The notes under the pieces: generated by a model
What the model was told of the DNA's origin: nothing
Database searches by the model: none
Seen by the model: only the letters and a program-made list of their open reading frames with translations
Shown here: positions 45,578 through 55,739 of the stretch, in pieces
Position numbering within the stretch: position 1 is the first letter of the stretch
Layout: each line of letters begins with the position of its first letter
Origin: Caldovatus sediminis
Lineage (GTDB): Bacteria > Pseudomonadota > Alphaproteobacteria > Acetobacterales > Acetobacteraceae
Assembly: GCF_014644455.1 (NCBI RefSeq)
Contig: NZ_BMKS01000003.1
Coordinates: 27,930 to 91,929 of the forward strand
Direction: 5' to 3'
DNA: 64,000 nt
Translations under genes and position numbers: made by a program

Positions 45578-46246
45578 CTACTCCGGCAAGGGGTTGGCGA
45601 GGGCGGCGGCGGGCGCGCCGCCGGCGCCGGCGATCACGGCGCGCGATCCCTCCACCCGCACGCGGCCCGCGGCGAGCCAGGCCAGCGCGGCGGGATAGAT
45701 GCGGTGCTCCTGCGCCAGCACGCGCGCGGCGAGCGTCTCCGGCGTGTCGTCGGCGAGCACCGGCACGGCGGCCTGGGCGAGGATCGGGCCGGCGTCCACC
45801 TCGGCGCGCACCAGGTGCACCGTGCAGCCGTGCAGCCGGACCCCGGCGGCGAGCGCGCGTGCGTGGGTGTCGAGGCCGGGGAAGGCCGGCAGCAGCGAGG
45901 GATGGATGTTCACCAGCCGGTCCTGCCAGCGCGCCACGAACCAGGGCGTCAGCACGCGCAGGAAGCCGGCGAGCGCGACCAGCTCGATGCCGTGGCGGGC
46001 GAGCGCGGCGTCGAGCGCGCGCTCGAACGCCTCGCGGTCGCCGCGGAAGAGGCGGCTTTCGACCACCGCGGCCGGGACGCCGGCGGCCTCCGCGTGGGCG
46101 AGCCCGGCGGCGTCGGCGCGGTTGGAGAGCACGAGCGCGATCTCCGCCGGATAGGCCGGGTCGCGCGCCGCCGCGAGCAGCGCCCGCATGTTGGAGCCGC
46201 GGCCGGAGATCAGCACCGCCACCCGGCGGCGAGGCGCGGCCGGCAT
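45578..46246 (-). CDS. purN: Phosphoribosylglycinamide formyltransferase
   Basis: This 222-residue enzyme transfers the formyl group from 10-formyl-THF to GAR in purine synthesis. Motifs are VAVLISGRGSNMRALL, VVESRLFRGDREAFERALDAAL, LAGFLRVLTPWFVARW, NIHPSLLPAFPGLDTHARAL (catalytic His) and GCTVHLVRAEVDAGPILAQ (catalytic Asp). The start ATG 46246 overlaps the purM stop (ATGA), so the two are one operon with purM first. Confidence 0.97.
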   Translation of the reverse strand: MPAAPRRRVAVLISGRGSNMRALLAAARDPAYPAEIALVLSNRADAAGLAHAEAAGVPAAVVESRLFRGDREAFERALDAALARHGIELVALAGFLRVLTPWFVARWQDRLVNIHPSLLPAFPGLDTHARALAAGVRLHGCTVHLVRAEVDAGPILAQAAVPVLADDTPETLAARVLAQEHRIYPAALAWLAAGRVRVEGSRAVIAGAGGAPAAALANPLPE

Positions 46247-47322
46247 CACGCGGCGCCGGCGCCGCGGGGCCAGGTCCCGGCCAGGTTGTCGACGCGCAGC
46301 GCCGCCGGGCCGGGGGCGGCGGCGAGGCGGCCGATGGCGAAGACGCGCTCGCCCGCGGCCTCGAGGACGCGCACGGCCTCGGCGCGGTCGGGCTCGGCGA
46401 CGACCAGTGCCATGCCGATGCCGCAGTTGAAGACGCGCAGCATCTCGTCGGGGGCGATGTCGCCCGCCTCGGCGAGCCAGGCGAAGACCGGCGGCACGGG
46501 CCAGGCGGCGGCGTCGAGCCTCGCCTCGATGCCGGCGGGGAGCACGCGCGGCAGGTTGCCCGGCAGGCCGCCGCCGGTGATGTGCGCGGCCGCCTTGAGC
46601 AGGCCGCGGCGGTGCAGGGCGAGCACCGCCCGCACGTAGATCCGCGTCGGCGCGAGCAGGGCCTCGGCGAGCGTCGCGCCCCCGGCGAAGGGCGCGGGGG
46701 CGTCGAGGCCGATCCCGGCCCGCGCCACCACCTGCCGCACCAGCGAGAAGCCGTTGGCGTGCACGCCGGAGGAGGCGAGGCCGAGCACCGCGTCGCCGGG
46801 CGCGAGGTCGCGCCGCGGCAGCAGCCGCTCGCGCTCCGCCGCGCCCACGGCGAAGCCGGCGAGGTCGTAGTCCTCGGCCGCGTACATGCCCGGCATCTCC
46901 GCCGTCTCGCCGCCGACCAGGGCGCAGCCGGCCTGGCGGCAACCCTCGGCGATGCCGGCGATCACCGCGCGCGCCTGGGGGACGCGCAGCCGGCCGGTGG
47001 CGAAGTAGTCGAGGAAGAACAGCGGCTCCGCGCCCTGCACGACGATGTCGTTGACGCACATGGCGACCAGGTCGACGCCGACCGTGTCGTGCCGGCCGGC
47101 CTCGATGGCGAGGCGCAGCTTGGTCCCGACCCCGTCGGTCGAGGAGACGAGGATCGGGTCGCGCAGGCCCGCCGCGCGCAGGTCGAACAGCGCGCCGAAA
47201 CCGCCGAGCCCGCCCATCGTTCCCGGCCGGTCGGTGCTGCGCGCCAGCGGCCCGATCGCCTCCACCAGCGCCTCGCCCGCTGCGATATCCACGCCGGCGT
47301 CCCGGTAGGTCAGGCTGGTCAT
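46246..47322 (-). CDS. purM: Phosphoribosylformylglycinamidine cyclo-ligase
   Basis: This 358-residue enzyme makes AIR in purine synthesis. Markers are [91 protein letters not shown] and [15 protein letters not shown]. The ATG 47322 gives the family N-terminus. It is divergent from the DUF2066 gene with 63 bp between starts, a shared promoter region. Confidence 0.97.
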   Translation of the reverse strand: MTSLTYRDAGVDIAAGEALVEAIGPLARSTDRPGTMGGLGGFGALFDLRAAGLRDPILVSSTDGVGTKLRLAIEAGRHDTVGVDLVAMCVNDIVVQGAEPLFFLDYFATGRLRVPQARAVIAGIAEGCRQAGCALVGGETAEMPGMYAAEDYDLAGFAVGAAERERLLPRRDLAPGDAVLGLASSGVHANGFSLVRQVVARAGIGLDAPAPFAGGATLAEALLAPTRIYVRAVLALHRRGLLKAAAHITGGGLPGNLPRVLPAGIEARLDAAAWPVPPVFAWLAEAGDIAPDEMLRVFNCGIGMALVVAEPDRAEAVRVLEAAGERVFAIGRLAAAPGPAALRVDNLAGTWPRGAGAA

Positions 47323-47385
47323 GACGGCCTCCGATCGGCTATGGGCAAGGTGTGTCGCGGCGCGGCGCGGAAGGAAAGGGAGGCG

Positions 47386-48204
47386 ATGCGGGAACTGGCC
47401 CGGATCCCGGTGCGGTGGCGGGTTTGGGAGCGGCGCGGAAATCACCACGCGCGCCTCGGCCGCGCAAGCGCGGCGACGGCGGTCGCGGCGCTGCTCTGCT
47501 GGGCGGCGGCGGTGCCCGGCGCGCGGCCGCTGCGGGCGCAGGACCCGGCGCCGGGCGGCGAGGCGGCGGTGGCGCCGCGCACGGCGAACCCCTATGTCCA
47601 GCGCGGCGTTCCGGCGGAGGCGACCGCCGCCGACGGCGTGGTGGCGCGCGAGCGTGCGCTCGCCGCCGGGCGGCGCGCCGCGTGGGAGCGCCTGGCCGCG
47701 GAGATCGGCGCGCCGCGCAACCTTTCGGACGCGCAGATCGAGGGACTCGTGGACTCGATCATCATCGAGGAGGAACGGACGACGCCGACCCGCTACAGCG
47801 GGCGCCTCACGGTCAACTTCAACCCCGGCCGCGTCCGCGCGCAGACCGGCGTCGGGCCGGTGACGGGCAACGCCGTCGGCGGCGGCTTCGGCGGCACGGC
47901 GGCGGCGGATCCGGGGGCGATGCGGCGGGCCCTCGGGCCGGCCGTTGCGACGGTGGACGCGGTCGCGCGCTTCGAATCGCTCGGCGAATGGCTGGAGCTG
48001 CGCCGCAGGCTGATGGCGGCGCCCGAGGTGGCGCGCCTCGACATCGTCGCGATCTCGGTGGACGGGGCGCGCCTGCGGCTCGGCCTGCGCGCCGTGCCGG
48101 TGGCGGCGGCCGAGGGGCTGCTGCACGGCGCCGGCGTGGCGCTCGCCCCGGGCGCGGGGCCGACGGGCGCGGGCTGGCAGGTCGGCCTTGCCCGAGGGTA
48201 TTGA
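47386..48204 (+). CDS. DUF2066-like exported protein
   Basis: This 272-residue protein has an export segment ([24 protein letters not shown], about residues 28-52), then a DUF2066-type core: [64 protein letters not shown], and [30 protein letters not shown]2066 proteins are periplasmic and of unknown function; this position between purM and a CDP-alcohol phosphatidyltransferase is common in Rhodospirillales. GGGAGG sets ATG 47386. The end overlaps the next start by 17 bases. Confidence 0.75.
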   Translation: MRELARIPVRWRVWERRGNHHARLGRASAATAVAALLCWAAAVPGARPLRAQDPAPGGEAAVAPRTANPYVQRGVPAEATAADGVVARERALAAGRRAAWERLAAEIGAPRNLSDAQIEGLVDSIIIEEERTTPTRYSGRLTVNFNPGRVRAQTGVGPVTGNAVGGGFGGTAAADPGAMRRALGPAVATVDAVARFESLGEWLELRRRLMAAPEVARLDIVAISVDGARLRLGLRAVPVAAAEGLLHGAGVALAPGAGPTGAGWQVGLARGY

Positions 48205-48799
48205 GCCCGCGGCCGCCGCCCCTGCCACGGCGCGCGGCGTGACCGCGGAGGCTGGACTGTTCACGCTTCCCAACGCGATCACCCTGGCGCGCATCTGCGC
48301 CGTGCCCGCGGCGGTCTGGCTGATGCTGCAGGAGCGGCTGGACCTCGCCTTCTGGCTGTTCGTCGGCGCCGGCGTGTCGGACGCGGTGGACGGCTGGCTC
48401 GCGCGGGTGCGCAACGCGCGCAGCGCGCTCGGCGCGGTGCTCGACCCGGTGGCGGACAAGGTGCTGCTGGTCTCGGTCTACGTTACCCTCGCCGCGGTCC
48501 ACGTGCTGCCGAGCTGGCTCGCGATCCTGGTGGTGTTCCGCGACCTGCTGATCGTCGGCGGCGTGCTCGTGCTCGCCGTCATCGGCGCGCCGCCGCGGAT
48601 CCGGCCGCTGCTGATCTCGAAGGTAAACACGGCGCTGCAGATCGCGCTGGCGGCGCTGGCGCTGCTGGTCGGCGGGTATGCGCTCGACCTCGGCGGGCTG
48701 CTCGCGGCCATGGTCTGGCTGGTGGCGGCGAGCACCCTGGCGTCGGGCGCCGCCTACGTGTTCGCCGTCGCCTCCCGCGGCGAGGTCGGCGTGCGGTGA
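48188..48799 (+). CDS. CDP-alcohol phosphatidyltransferase (PgsA-like)
   Basis: This product of about 203 residues has the family signature D-G-x2-A-R-x8-G-x3-D-x3-D in [27 protein letters not shown], preceded by [15 protein letters not shown] and followed by several membrane helices. It makes a phospholipid, most likely phosphatidylglycerol phosphate. The start is uncertain: TTG 48188 overlaps the upstream gene, while GTG 48239 lies closer to the conserved part; neither has a clear ribosome site. It ends GTGA-coupled to the transporter gene. Whether this is the only pgsA of the cell cannot be told here. Confidence 0.88.
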   Translation: MPEGIEPAAAAPATARGVTAEAGLFTLPNAITLARICAVPAAVWLMLQERLDLAFWLFVGAGVSDAVDGWLARVRNARSALGAVLDPVADKVLLVSVYVTLAAVHVLPSWLAILVVFRDLLIVGGVLVLAVIGAPPRIRPLLISKVNTALQIALAALALLVGGYALDLGGLLAAMVWLVAASTLASGAAYVFAVASRGEVGVR

Positions 48800-50034
48800 G
48801 CCGCATGGTCGCGCCGCCGCCATCGCCGCCGTCTCCCCCGCGGCCGGAGGCGGCGGACCGCAAGGCCGGGCCGCCGCCGCCCCCCGCCGGGCAGGCGGCG
48901 CCGGCGCGGGGCGGCGCGCGCTGGCCGCCGGCGCCGCCTGCCGGCGGCGGGCCGCGCACCGCCACGCCACGCCAGCGCCTCGGGCTGGTGCTCGGGCTGC
49001 TCGGCGCGCTGCTCTTCGGGGTCTGGCTGTTCCAGAGTATCCTCACGCCCTTCGTGCTCGCCGGAGTGATCGCCTACTTCCTCGACCCGCCGGCGACCCG
49101 GCTGGCGCGGCTCGGCGTGCCGCGCGGGCTGGCGGCGCTGCTGCTGGTGCTCGCCCTGGTGCTGTTCGCGCTGCTCTGCTTGCTGCTGCTCTGGCCCCTC
49201 GTGATCGCGCAGATCGGCGTGCTGGTGGCCAGCCTGCCGGCCTACATCGCCCGCGTCGGTGCCGCGCTGCGCGATGCGCTGCTGCGGATCGAGGAGGCCG
49301 TGGGGCCGGCCTACATGGACACGCAGCTCCGCGAGCTCGCCGTCAACCAGGTCGGCGCGATGCTCGCCTGGCTCGGCACCGCGGCGACGCGGCTGCTCGG
49401 CGGCGGCGTCGCGCTCTTCAACGTGTTCACGCTGGTGGTGGTGACGCCGATCGTCGCCTTCTACCTGTTGCGCGACTGGCCGCGGATCCTGGCGCGGATC
49501 GAGAGCTGGCTGCCGCGCCGCTCGGCCAACACGATCCGCCAGCTCGCGCGGGACACCGACCGGGTGCTGTCCGCCTGGCTGCGCGGGCAGCTGCTCTGCT
49601 GCACCGGGCTCGGCGTCTATTACGCGGTCGGGCTGTCCCTGGCGGGGCTCGAGCTCGGGCTGATGGTCGGGCTGCTCTCGGGCATCCTGACCTTCATTCC
49701 TTACGTCGGCTCGACCACCGGCCTCGTGCTCGCGACGCTGCTCTCGATCGGCCAGTTCGGCACCTGGCAGGAGGTGGCGGTCGTGGTGGCGGTGTTCGTC
49801 GCGGGGCAGATCGTGGAAGGCTACATCATCTATCCCTATCTGCTCGGCGACCGGGTGGAGCTGCACGCGGTGTGGGTGATCTTCGCGCTGTTCGCGGGGG
49901 GCGTGGCCTTCGGGTTCCTGGGCGTGCTGCTGGCGGTTCCGATGGCCGCCACGATCGGCGTGGTGGCGCGCTACTGGCTGCGCCGCTACCTCGAGAGCCC
50001 GCTCTACCTCGACCCGCCGCGCACCGGGACATGA
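48796..50034 (+). CDS. AI-2E/PerM family transporter
   Basis: This 412-residue membrane protein starts at GTG 48796. After a Pro-rich leader of about 55 residues come seven or eight membrane segments typical of the AI-2E transporter (PerM) family: SILTPFVLAGVIAYFLDPPATRLARLG, NVFTLVVVTPIVAFYLLRDW, LLSGILTFIPYVGSTTGLV and QIVEGYIIYPYLLGDRVELHAVWVI. Members export small molecules or act as sodium/proton antiporters; the substrate is unknown. It is ATGA-coupled to the Hda-like gene. Confidence 0.88.
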   Translation: MSRMVAPPPSPPSPPRPEAADRKAGPPPPPAGQAAPARGGARWPPAPPAGGGPRTATPRQRLGLVLGLLGALLFGVWLFQSILTPFVLAGVIAYFLDPPATRLARLGVPRGLAALLLVLALVLFALLCLLLLWPLVIAQIGVLVASLPAYIARVGAALRDALLRIEEAVGPAYMDTQLRELAVNQVGAMLAWLGTAATRLLGGGVALFNVFTLVVVTPIVAFYLLRDWPRILARIESWLPRRSANTIRQLARDTDRVLSAWLRGQLLCCTGLGVYYAVGLSLAGLELGLMVGLLSGILTFIPYVGSTTGLVLATLLSIGQFGTWQEVAVVVAVFVAGQIVEGYIIYPYLLGDRVELHAVWVIFALFAGGVAFGFLGVLLAVPMAATIGVVARYWLRRYLESPLYLDPPRTGT

Positions 50035-50777
50035 ACGGCGGCGGCCAGGGCGGGCGGCCCCGGCAACTGGCCCTCGCGCTGCCGGTGGCGGCGTCCTTCG
50101 CGCCCGAGGACGTGCTGCAGGACGAATCGAACGCCGCGGCGCTCGCCTGGCTCGGCCGCGTGGCGGAATGGCCCGAAGGACGGCTCGCGATCTGGGGGCC
50201 GCCCGGGGTGGGCAAGACGCACATGCTGCGCGGCCTCGCCGCCGCGCGCGGCTGGCGCGTGCTGCAGGGACCGGCGCTGCGCGGGCTGCCGGAGCCGGGG
50301 CCGGCGGCGCTCGACGACGCCGACTGCGCGGCGGAGGAACGGGCGCTGCTGCACCTCATCAACCTGTGCGCGGAGCGGGGCGATCCGCTGCTGGTCGCCG
50401 GCCGCGCCCCGCCGGCGCGCTGGCCGGTGGCGCTGCCCGACCTCGCCAGCCGGCTGCGCGCGACCCATGCGGTGGCGATCGGGCGGCCGGGCGAGGCCCT
50501 GCTCGCGGCGCTGCTCGCCAAGCACTTCGCCGACCGCCAGCTTCGTGTCGCGCCGGAGGTGCAGGCCTGGCTGCTCGCCCGCCTGCCGCGGGAGGGCGCG
50601 GCGCTGGCCGAGGCGGCAGCCCGGCTCGACCGCGCCGCGCTGGCGGCGGGCGGCGCCGTGACGCGGGCGCTGGCCCGCGAGGCGCTGCGCGACCTCTGCG
50701 GCTTCGCGGCCGACGAGGACGGGGGTTGCGCGGCGGCAACGTCGCCGGATTCCGCGGCGACGCGCGCCCCGCTGTAG
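50031..50777 (+). CDS. DnaA-like AAA+ regulator, Hda/HdaA-like
   Basis: This 248-residue protein has the AAA+ part of DnaA without the DNA-binding domain. QLALALPVAASFAPEDVL is the typical opening (Q-L-x-L-x-L, the clamp-binding motif of Hda), Walker A is GPPGVGKTH (56-64), and LDDADCAAEERALLHLINLCAERG carries Walker B and sensor regions. It probably stimulates DnaA-ATP hydrolysis with the sliding clamp to stop re-initiation. It sits between a PerM-type transporter gene (ATGA overlap) and ppk. Confidence 0.88.
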   Translation: MNGGGQGGRPRQLALALPVAASFAPEDVLQDESNAAALAWLGRVAEWPEGRLAIWGPPGVGKTHMLRGLAAARGWRVLQGPALRGLPEPGPAALDDADCAAEERALLHLINLCAERGDPLLVAGRAPPARWPVALPDLASRLRATHAVAIGRPGEALLAALLAKHFADRQLRVAPEVQAWLLARLPREGAALAEAAARLDRAALAAGGAVTRALAREALRDLCGFAADEDGGCAAATSPDSAATRAPL

Positions 50778-50789
50778 TAGGCTTTGCCC

Positions 50790-53072
50790 ATGAGCGCCTC
50801 GGCCGCAGCCGCCACCACCGCCCCGGACGTCGCCGACCTGCAGCGGGCGGCGCCTTCGCCGGCGGAGCCGCCGCATCCGGCGGTACCGGAGATCCCGCCG
50901 GACAGTCCGCGCCGCTTCATCAACCGCGAGCTGTCCTGGCTCGACTTCAACCACCGCGTGCTGGAGGAGGCGGCGAACCCGCGCCATCCGCTGCTGGAGC
51001 GCCTGCGCTTCGTCGCCATCTCCGCCTCGAACCTGGACGAGTTCTACTCGGTGCGCGTCGCCGGGCTGGTCGGGCAGGAGCGGGCCGGCATCGCCAAGCC
51101 CTCGCCGGACGGGCTGACGCCGAGCCAGCAGCTCGCCGCGATCCACGCCCGTGCGCAGCGGCTGATCGAGGAGCAGCAGCGCGCCTGGCTCGAGCTGCGC
51201 GGCCTGCTGCGGGAGGCCGGGGTCGTCGTGGTCGAGCCGCGCGAGCTCTCCGAGGCCGATCTGCGCTGGCTCGAGACCTGGTTCATGGAGCGGGTCTTCC
51301 CGGTGCTGACGCCGCTCGCCGTGGACCCCGCGCATCCCTTCCCGTTCATCGCCAACCTCGCGCTCTGCATGATGCTCAAGCTCGTGCGCGAGGAGGACGG
51401 CGGCACGATGCGGGCGATGCTGCCGCTGCCGCCGCAGATCGAGCGCTTCATCCGCCTGATCCCGCCCGCCGAGGCGGCCCCCGCGGCGGGGCCCGGGGCC
51501 GGGCCCGCGCCGATCCGGTTCCTGCTGCTCGAGGACCTGATCGGCCTGTTCCTCAACCGGCTGTTCCCGGGCTTCCTCCTCGCCGAGCAGGGCCTGTTCC
51601 GCCTGATCCGCGACACCGACGTGGAGTTCGAGGAGGAGGCCGAGGACCTCGTGCGCTCCTACGAGACGGCGCTGAAGCGCCGGCGCCGCGGCCGCCCGAT
51701 CCGCCTCTCCGTCACCGCCGCGACGCCGCCCGACATGGTGGACTTCGTCGCCGAATCGCTCGCGGCCGACCGCGGCAACGTGTTCGTGGTGGAGGGGCTG
51801 CTCGGCCTCTCCGACCTGCGCCAGCTGATCGTGGACGACCGCCCGGACCTGCTGTTCACGCCCTACACGCCGCGCTTCCCGGAGCGCATCCTGGACTACG
51901 GCGGCGACTGCTTCGCCGCGATCCGCGCCAAGGACATCGTCGTCCACCACCCCTACGAGTCCTTCGACGTGGTGGTGCAGTTCCTGCGCCAGGCGGCGCG
52001 CGACCCGAACGTGGTCGCGATCAAGCAGACGCTCTACCGGACCACGCGCGACAGCCCGATCGTCCGCGCCCTGATCGAGTCGGTGGAGTCGGGCAAGAGC
52101 GTGACCGGCGTGATCGAGATCAAGGCCCGCTTCGACGAGGAGCGCAACATCGCCCTCGCGCGCGAGCTGGAGGCGGCCGGCGTGCAGGTCGTGTACGGAT
52201 TCATGGACCTCAAGACCCACGCCAAGGTGAGCCTGGTGGTACGGCGCGAGGGGGGCACGCTGCGCTCCTACGCCCATTTCGGGACGGGAAACTACCACCC
52301 GGTCACCGCGCGCATCTACACCGACCTCTCCTTCTTCACCGCCGACCCGGCGCTGACGCGCGACGCGGCGCGGCTGTTCAACTACCTGACCGGCTACGCG
52401 CGGCCGGAGGCGATGGAGGCGATCGCCTTCGCGCCGCTCACCATGCGCCCGGCGCTGCTCGGCCTGATCGAGCGGGAGATCGCCTTCGCGCGCGAGGGCA
52501 GACCCGCCGGCATCTGGATTAAGGTGAACAGCCTGGTGGACGAGCAGATCATCGACGCGCTCTACCGCGCGAGTCGCGCCGGGGTGCGGATCGAGCTGGT
52601 GGTGCGCGGCATCTGCTGCCTGCGCCCCGGCGTGCCGGGCCTGTCCGAGAACATCCGGGTCAAGTCCATCGTCGGGCGGTTCCTCGAGCACAGCCGCATC
52701 TACGTCTTCGGCAACGGCCACCGGCTGCCGTCGCGCCGCGCGCGAGTGTTCATATCCTCCGCCGACCTGATGGCGCGCAACCTCGACTGGCGGGTCGAGG
52801 CCATGGTGCCGATCGAGAACCCGACGGTGCACGCGCAGGTCCTCGACCAGATCATGGTGACCAACCTGAAGGATACCATGCAATCCTGGGCGCTGCGGCC
52901 GGACGGGACCTACCGCCGGCTCGACCCGGGGCCGGAGCCGGTCTCCGCGCACGAGTACTTCATGACCAACCCCTCGCTGTCCGGCCGCGGCAGCGCGCTG
53001 CACCGGGTGCCGGCGCGCCTCGTCGGCGCCGCGCCGCGGCGCGCCCGGCCGGACCGGGTGCGGCAGGACTGA
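50790..53072 (+). CDS. ppk1: Polyphosphate kinase
   Basis: This 760-residue enzyme builds polyphosphate from ATP. Order: N-terminal [20 protein letters not shown], the head domain with [24 protein letters not shown], then [13 protein letters not shown] and the catalytic His region [24 protein letters not shown], and C-terminal [39 protein letters not shown] 50790 is chosen over a TTG six bases earlier. It is followed by ppx, so storage and release of polyphosphate are encoded together. Confidence 0.96.
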   Translation: MSASAAAATTAPDVADLQRAAPSPAEPPHPAVPEIPPDSPRRFINRELSWLDFNHRVLEEAANPRHPLLERLRFVAISASNLDEFYSVRVAGLVGQERAGIAKPSPDGLTPSQQLAAIHARAQRLIEEQQRAWLELRGLLREAGVVVVEPRELSEADLRWLETWFMERVFPVLTPLAVDPAHPFPFIANLALCMMLKLVREEDGGTMRAMLPLPPQIERFIRLIPPAEAAPAAGPGAGPAPIRFLLLEDLIGLFLNRLFPGFLLAEQGLFRLIRDTDVEFEEEAEDLVRSYETALKRRRRGRPIRLSVTAATPPDMVDFVAESLAADRGNVFVVEGLLGLSDLRQLIVDDRPDLLFTPYTPRFPERILDYGGDCFAAIRAKDIVVHHPYESFDVVVQFLRQAARDPNVVAIKQTLYRTTRDSPIVRALIESVESGKSVTGVIEIKARFDEERNIALARELEAAGVQVVYGFMDLKTHAKVSLVVRREGGTLRSYAHFGTGNYHPVTARIYTDLSFFTADPALTRDAARLFNYLTGYARPEAMEAIAFAPLTMRPALLGLIEREIAFAREGRPAGIWIKVNSLVDEQIIDALYRASRAGVRIELVVRGICCLRPGVPGLSENIRVKSIVGRFLEHSRIYVFGNGHRLPSRRARVFISSADLMARNLDWRVEAMVPIENPTVHAQVLDQIMVTNLKDTMQSWALRPDGTYRRLDPGPEPVSAHEYFMTNPSLSGRGSALHRVPARLVGAAPRRARPDRVRQD

Positions 53073-53077
53073 GCGCC

Positions 53078-54622
53078 TTGGATCTTGCGCTCTCCCCCGG
53101 TGCGGCGCTCGCGCGCGCCGGCCACGCTCTCGCACCGCACGCGGCGCTGCCGCGCTGCGGCGTGGTGGACCTCGGATCGAACTCGGTGCGCCTCGTCGTC
53201 TTCGAGGGGCGTGTGCGCAACCCGGTGACGGTGTTCAACGAGAAGGCGGTGCTCGGCCTCGGCCGTGGCCTCGCCGCGACCGGCCGGCTCAACGGCGCGG
53301 CGATGGAGCAGGCGCTGACGGTGATGGCGCGCTACCACGCGGTGGCGCGCGCCATGGAGGCCGATCCGGTCGAGGTGCTGGCCACCGCCGCGGTGCGCGA
53401 CGCCGCCAACGGCGCTGAGTTCGTGGAGGCGCTGCGCGCCCGCCTCGGCCCGGAGGTGCCGATCCGCATCCTCTCCGGCGAGGCGGAGGCGCGCCTCTCC
53501 GCGGAGGGGGTGCTGCTCGGCTTCCCCGAGGCGCACGGGGTCCTCGCCGACCTCGGCGGCGGGTCGCTCGAGCTGGTCGAGCTGGAGGAGGGGCGGGCCG
53601 GGCGCGTCGCGAGCCTGCCGCTCGGCACGCTGCGCCTCGCCGAGCGCGCCGGGGGCGAGCCCGCCCGCGCGCGGGCCGTGGCGCGGGCCGAACTCGACCG
53701 CGTGGCGTGGCTGAAGGGCGCCGCCGGGCGCGATCTCTACCTCGTCGGCGGCGCCTGGCGCGCCCTGGCGCGGATGCACATCGCGCAGACCGCCTATCCG
53801 CTGATGATCGTCCATCACTACGTGCTGCCGCGCGACGAGGCGCGCGACCTCGCCTCCATGGTGACGGCGGCGACGCGGCGGACGCTGGAGCGCATGCCCG
53901 GTGCGCCGGCCAAGCGCGTGGCCGACCTGCCCTTCGCGGCGGTGGTGCTGCGGCGGCTGCTGCGGGTCACCGGCGCGCGGCGGGTCGTGTTCTCGGCCAA
54001 CGGTCTGCGCGAGGGCTGGTACGCGGAGCTGCTGCCGGAGGCGGTGCGGCGCAGCGATCCGCTGCTCGCCGCGGGCCAGGACCTCGCGCTCCGCTTCGGC
54101 CGCGACCCGCGCCTGCCGGAGGCGCTGTTCCGCTGGACCGCGCCGCTGTTCGAGGGCGAGCGGCCGGCGGAACGGGCGCTGCGCGAGGCGGCGTGCTGGG
54201 TGAGCGACATCGGCAGCCACGACCACCCGGACTACCGCGCCGAGCAGGCCTTCCTGCGCGTGCTGCGCCAGCCCGGGGTCGGGCTCGACCACCACGCGCG
54301 CGCCTTCCTCGCCCTGGTCGTGGCGCTGCGCTACGAGGCCGAGCCGGACGCGCCGTGGCTCGGGACGAGCCGCGCGCTGCTCGACGCCGCCGCGATGCGG
54401 CGGGCAGAGATGCTGGGCGCCGCGCTGCGGCTGGCCTACACGCTGTCCGGCGGCACGCCGGCGCTGCTCGCCGGCACGGCGCTGGCGCGGCGCGGCGGGC
54501 GGCTGGCGCTGCGCCTGGTCGCGGGCAGCGGCGTGTTCGCCGGCGAGAGCGTGGTCCGCCGCGTCGAGGCGCTCGGCGCCGCCTTCGGGCTGGAGACGGT
54601 GGTCGAGGTGGCGCGCGGGTGA
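53078..54622 (+). CDS. ppx: Ppx/GppA exopolyphosphatase
   Basis: This 514-residue ASKHA-fold phosphatase has VVDLGSNSVRLVVFEG near the N-terminus, VLATAAVRDAANGAEF, ILSGEAEARLSAEGVLLG and VLADLGGGSLELVELE, the phosphate-binding loops of the family. The C-terminal HD-type helical part includes HDHPDYRAEQAFLRVLRQPGVGLDHHARAFLAL. It degrades polyphosphate or pppGpp. The TTG 53078 is the apparent start, five bases after ppk, without a strong ribosome site, so a different start is possible. Confidence 0.92.
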   Translation: MDLALSPGAALARAGHALAPHAALPRCGVVDLGSNSVRLVVFEGRVRNPVTVFNEKAVLGLGRGLAATGRLNGAAMEQALTVMARYHAVARAMEADPVEVLATAAVRDAANGAEFVEALRARLGPEVPIRILSGEAEARLSAEGVLLGFPEAHGVLADLGGGSLELVELEEGRAGRVASLPLGTLRLAERAGGEPARARAVARAELDRVAWLKGAAGRDLYLVGGAWRALARMHIAQTAYPLMIVHHYVLPRDEARDLASMVTAATRRTLERMPGAPAKRVADLPFAAVVLRRLLRVTGARRVVFSANGLREGWYAELLPEAVRRSDPLLAAGQDLALRFGRDPRLPEALFRWTAPLFEGERPAERALREAACWVSDIGSHDHPDYRAEQAFLRVLRQPGVGLDHHARAFLALVVALRYEAEPDAPWLGTSRALLDAAAMRRAEMLGAALRLAYTLSGGTPALLAGTALARRGGRLALRLVAGSGVFAGESVVRRVEALGAAFGLETVVEVARG

Positions 54623-54769
54623 GGGGGCCGCGCGTGGCCCTTGCCGGGCTCGGGCGGCTTCGCCACCCTGCGCGGAGTCCGTGGAACAGGGGCGAGCCAT
54701 CCCCGCCGCCGCGCCGCGGGCTTCCCGGCGCGCCGCGCAGGGCGGGCGCCCTCGGGCGGAGCCGACGCG

Positions 54770-55687
54770 ATGGCCTGGCAGGCGAAGGTGCTGATCCACA
54801 ACGGCCGCTCCGTGCCGTTCGAGGAGGCGCGCATCCATCCGCTCTCGGTGGTCGCGGCCTATGGCGTCGGCGTGTTCGAGGGCATCCGCGCCTACCGCAA
54901 CCCGGCGACGGGGCGCTTCTTCGTCTTCCGGCTCGAGGAGCACCTGGCGCGCATCGGGCAGGGCATGAAGATCATGCGCTTCGACGATCCGCCCTCGCTC
55001 GCGACGCTGCGCGAGGGCGTGCTGCGCGCGGTGCGCGAGAACGCGCCGGACGAGGACGCCTACATCCGCCTCCAGGTGCAGATCGAGGCGATCGGCAGCC
55101 AGGCGAGCACCGGGCCGACGGGGTGGTTCTGCGCCTGCGTGCCGCGCGAGCGCTCGGCGAAGTACGCGTCCGGCCTCTCGCTCGGCGTCTCGTCCTGGGT
55201 GCGGATCGCCGACGGCGCGATGCCGCCGCGGGTGAAGGCGACGGCGAACTACCACGCCGGGCGCCTCGCCGGCCTGCAGGCGAAGGCGGACGGCTACGAC
55301 ATGGCGGTGATCCTCAACCATCTCGGCAAGGTGAGCGAGACGCCGGGGGCGTGCCTGTTCCTGGTGCGCGACGGGCGGCTGGTCACCCCCTCGCGCCAGA
55401 GCGACATCCTGGAGAGCGTGACGCGCGACACCGTGCTGACGCTCGCCGGCGAGATGGGGCTCGCGGCGGAGGAGCGGCTGGTGGACCGCACCGAGCTCTA
55501 CGTCGTCGAGGAGGCGTTCATCTGCGGCACCGGACAGGAATTGCAGCCCGTGGTCGCGGTGGACCGGCTGCCGGTGGGGGACGGCAGGCCGGGCGCGATC
55601 ACCATGCGCCTGCAGGCCGCCTACGAGTCGGTCGTGCGCGGGACGACCGATGCGCATGCCGAGTGGCGAACGCCGGTCGCCGCCTGA
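54770..55687 (+). CDS. Branched-chain amino acid aminotransferase-like (class IV)
   Basis: This 305-residue PLP enzyme has FEEARIHPLSVVAAYGVGVFEGIRAYR, RLEEHLARIGQGMKIM, YIRLQVQIEAIGS, and the PLP lysine K156 in VKATANYHAGRL. The phosphate-binding end is CGTGQELQPVVAVD. In BCAT the segment after the Glu is SEGxGENLF, but here it is SETPGACLF (E190 kept), so substrate preference may differ. ATG 54770 starts the family N-terminus. No other branched-chain genes are nearby. Confidence 0.9.
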   Translation: MAWQAKVLIHNGRSVPFEEARIHPLSVVAAYGVGVFEGIRAYRNPATGRFFVFRLEEHLARIGQGMKIMRFDDPPSLATLREGVLRAVRENAPDEDAYIRLQVQIEAIGSQASTGPTGWFCACVPRERSAKYASGLSLGVSSWVRIADGAMPPRVKATANYHAGRLAGLQAKADGYDMAVILNHLGKVSETPGACLFLVRDGRLVTPSRQSDILESVTRDTVLTLAGEMGLAAEERLVDRTELYVVEEAFICGTGQELQPVVAVDRLPVGDGRPGAITMRLQAAYESVVRGTTDAHAEWRTPVAA

Positions 55688-55739
55688 GCGCGGGGCGTGC
55701 CGGGCAGGACGGGGACCGCCTCAGGGAGAACCACGGCGC

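Noticed and set aside
50004-53135. A 1043-codon minus-strand open frame
   Set aside because: It is the shadow of hda-like and ppk; the plus strand carries complete, conserved motifs.
54641-54769. Longer N-terminus for the aminotransferase gene
   Set aside because: The extra 43 codons are Arg/Gly/Pro-rich and absent from the family; ATG 54770 starts the conserved part.
52910-55657. A 915-codon minus-strand open frame
   Set aside because: It is antisense to ppx and the aminotransferase, both of which have clear motifs.
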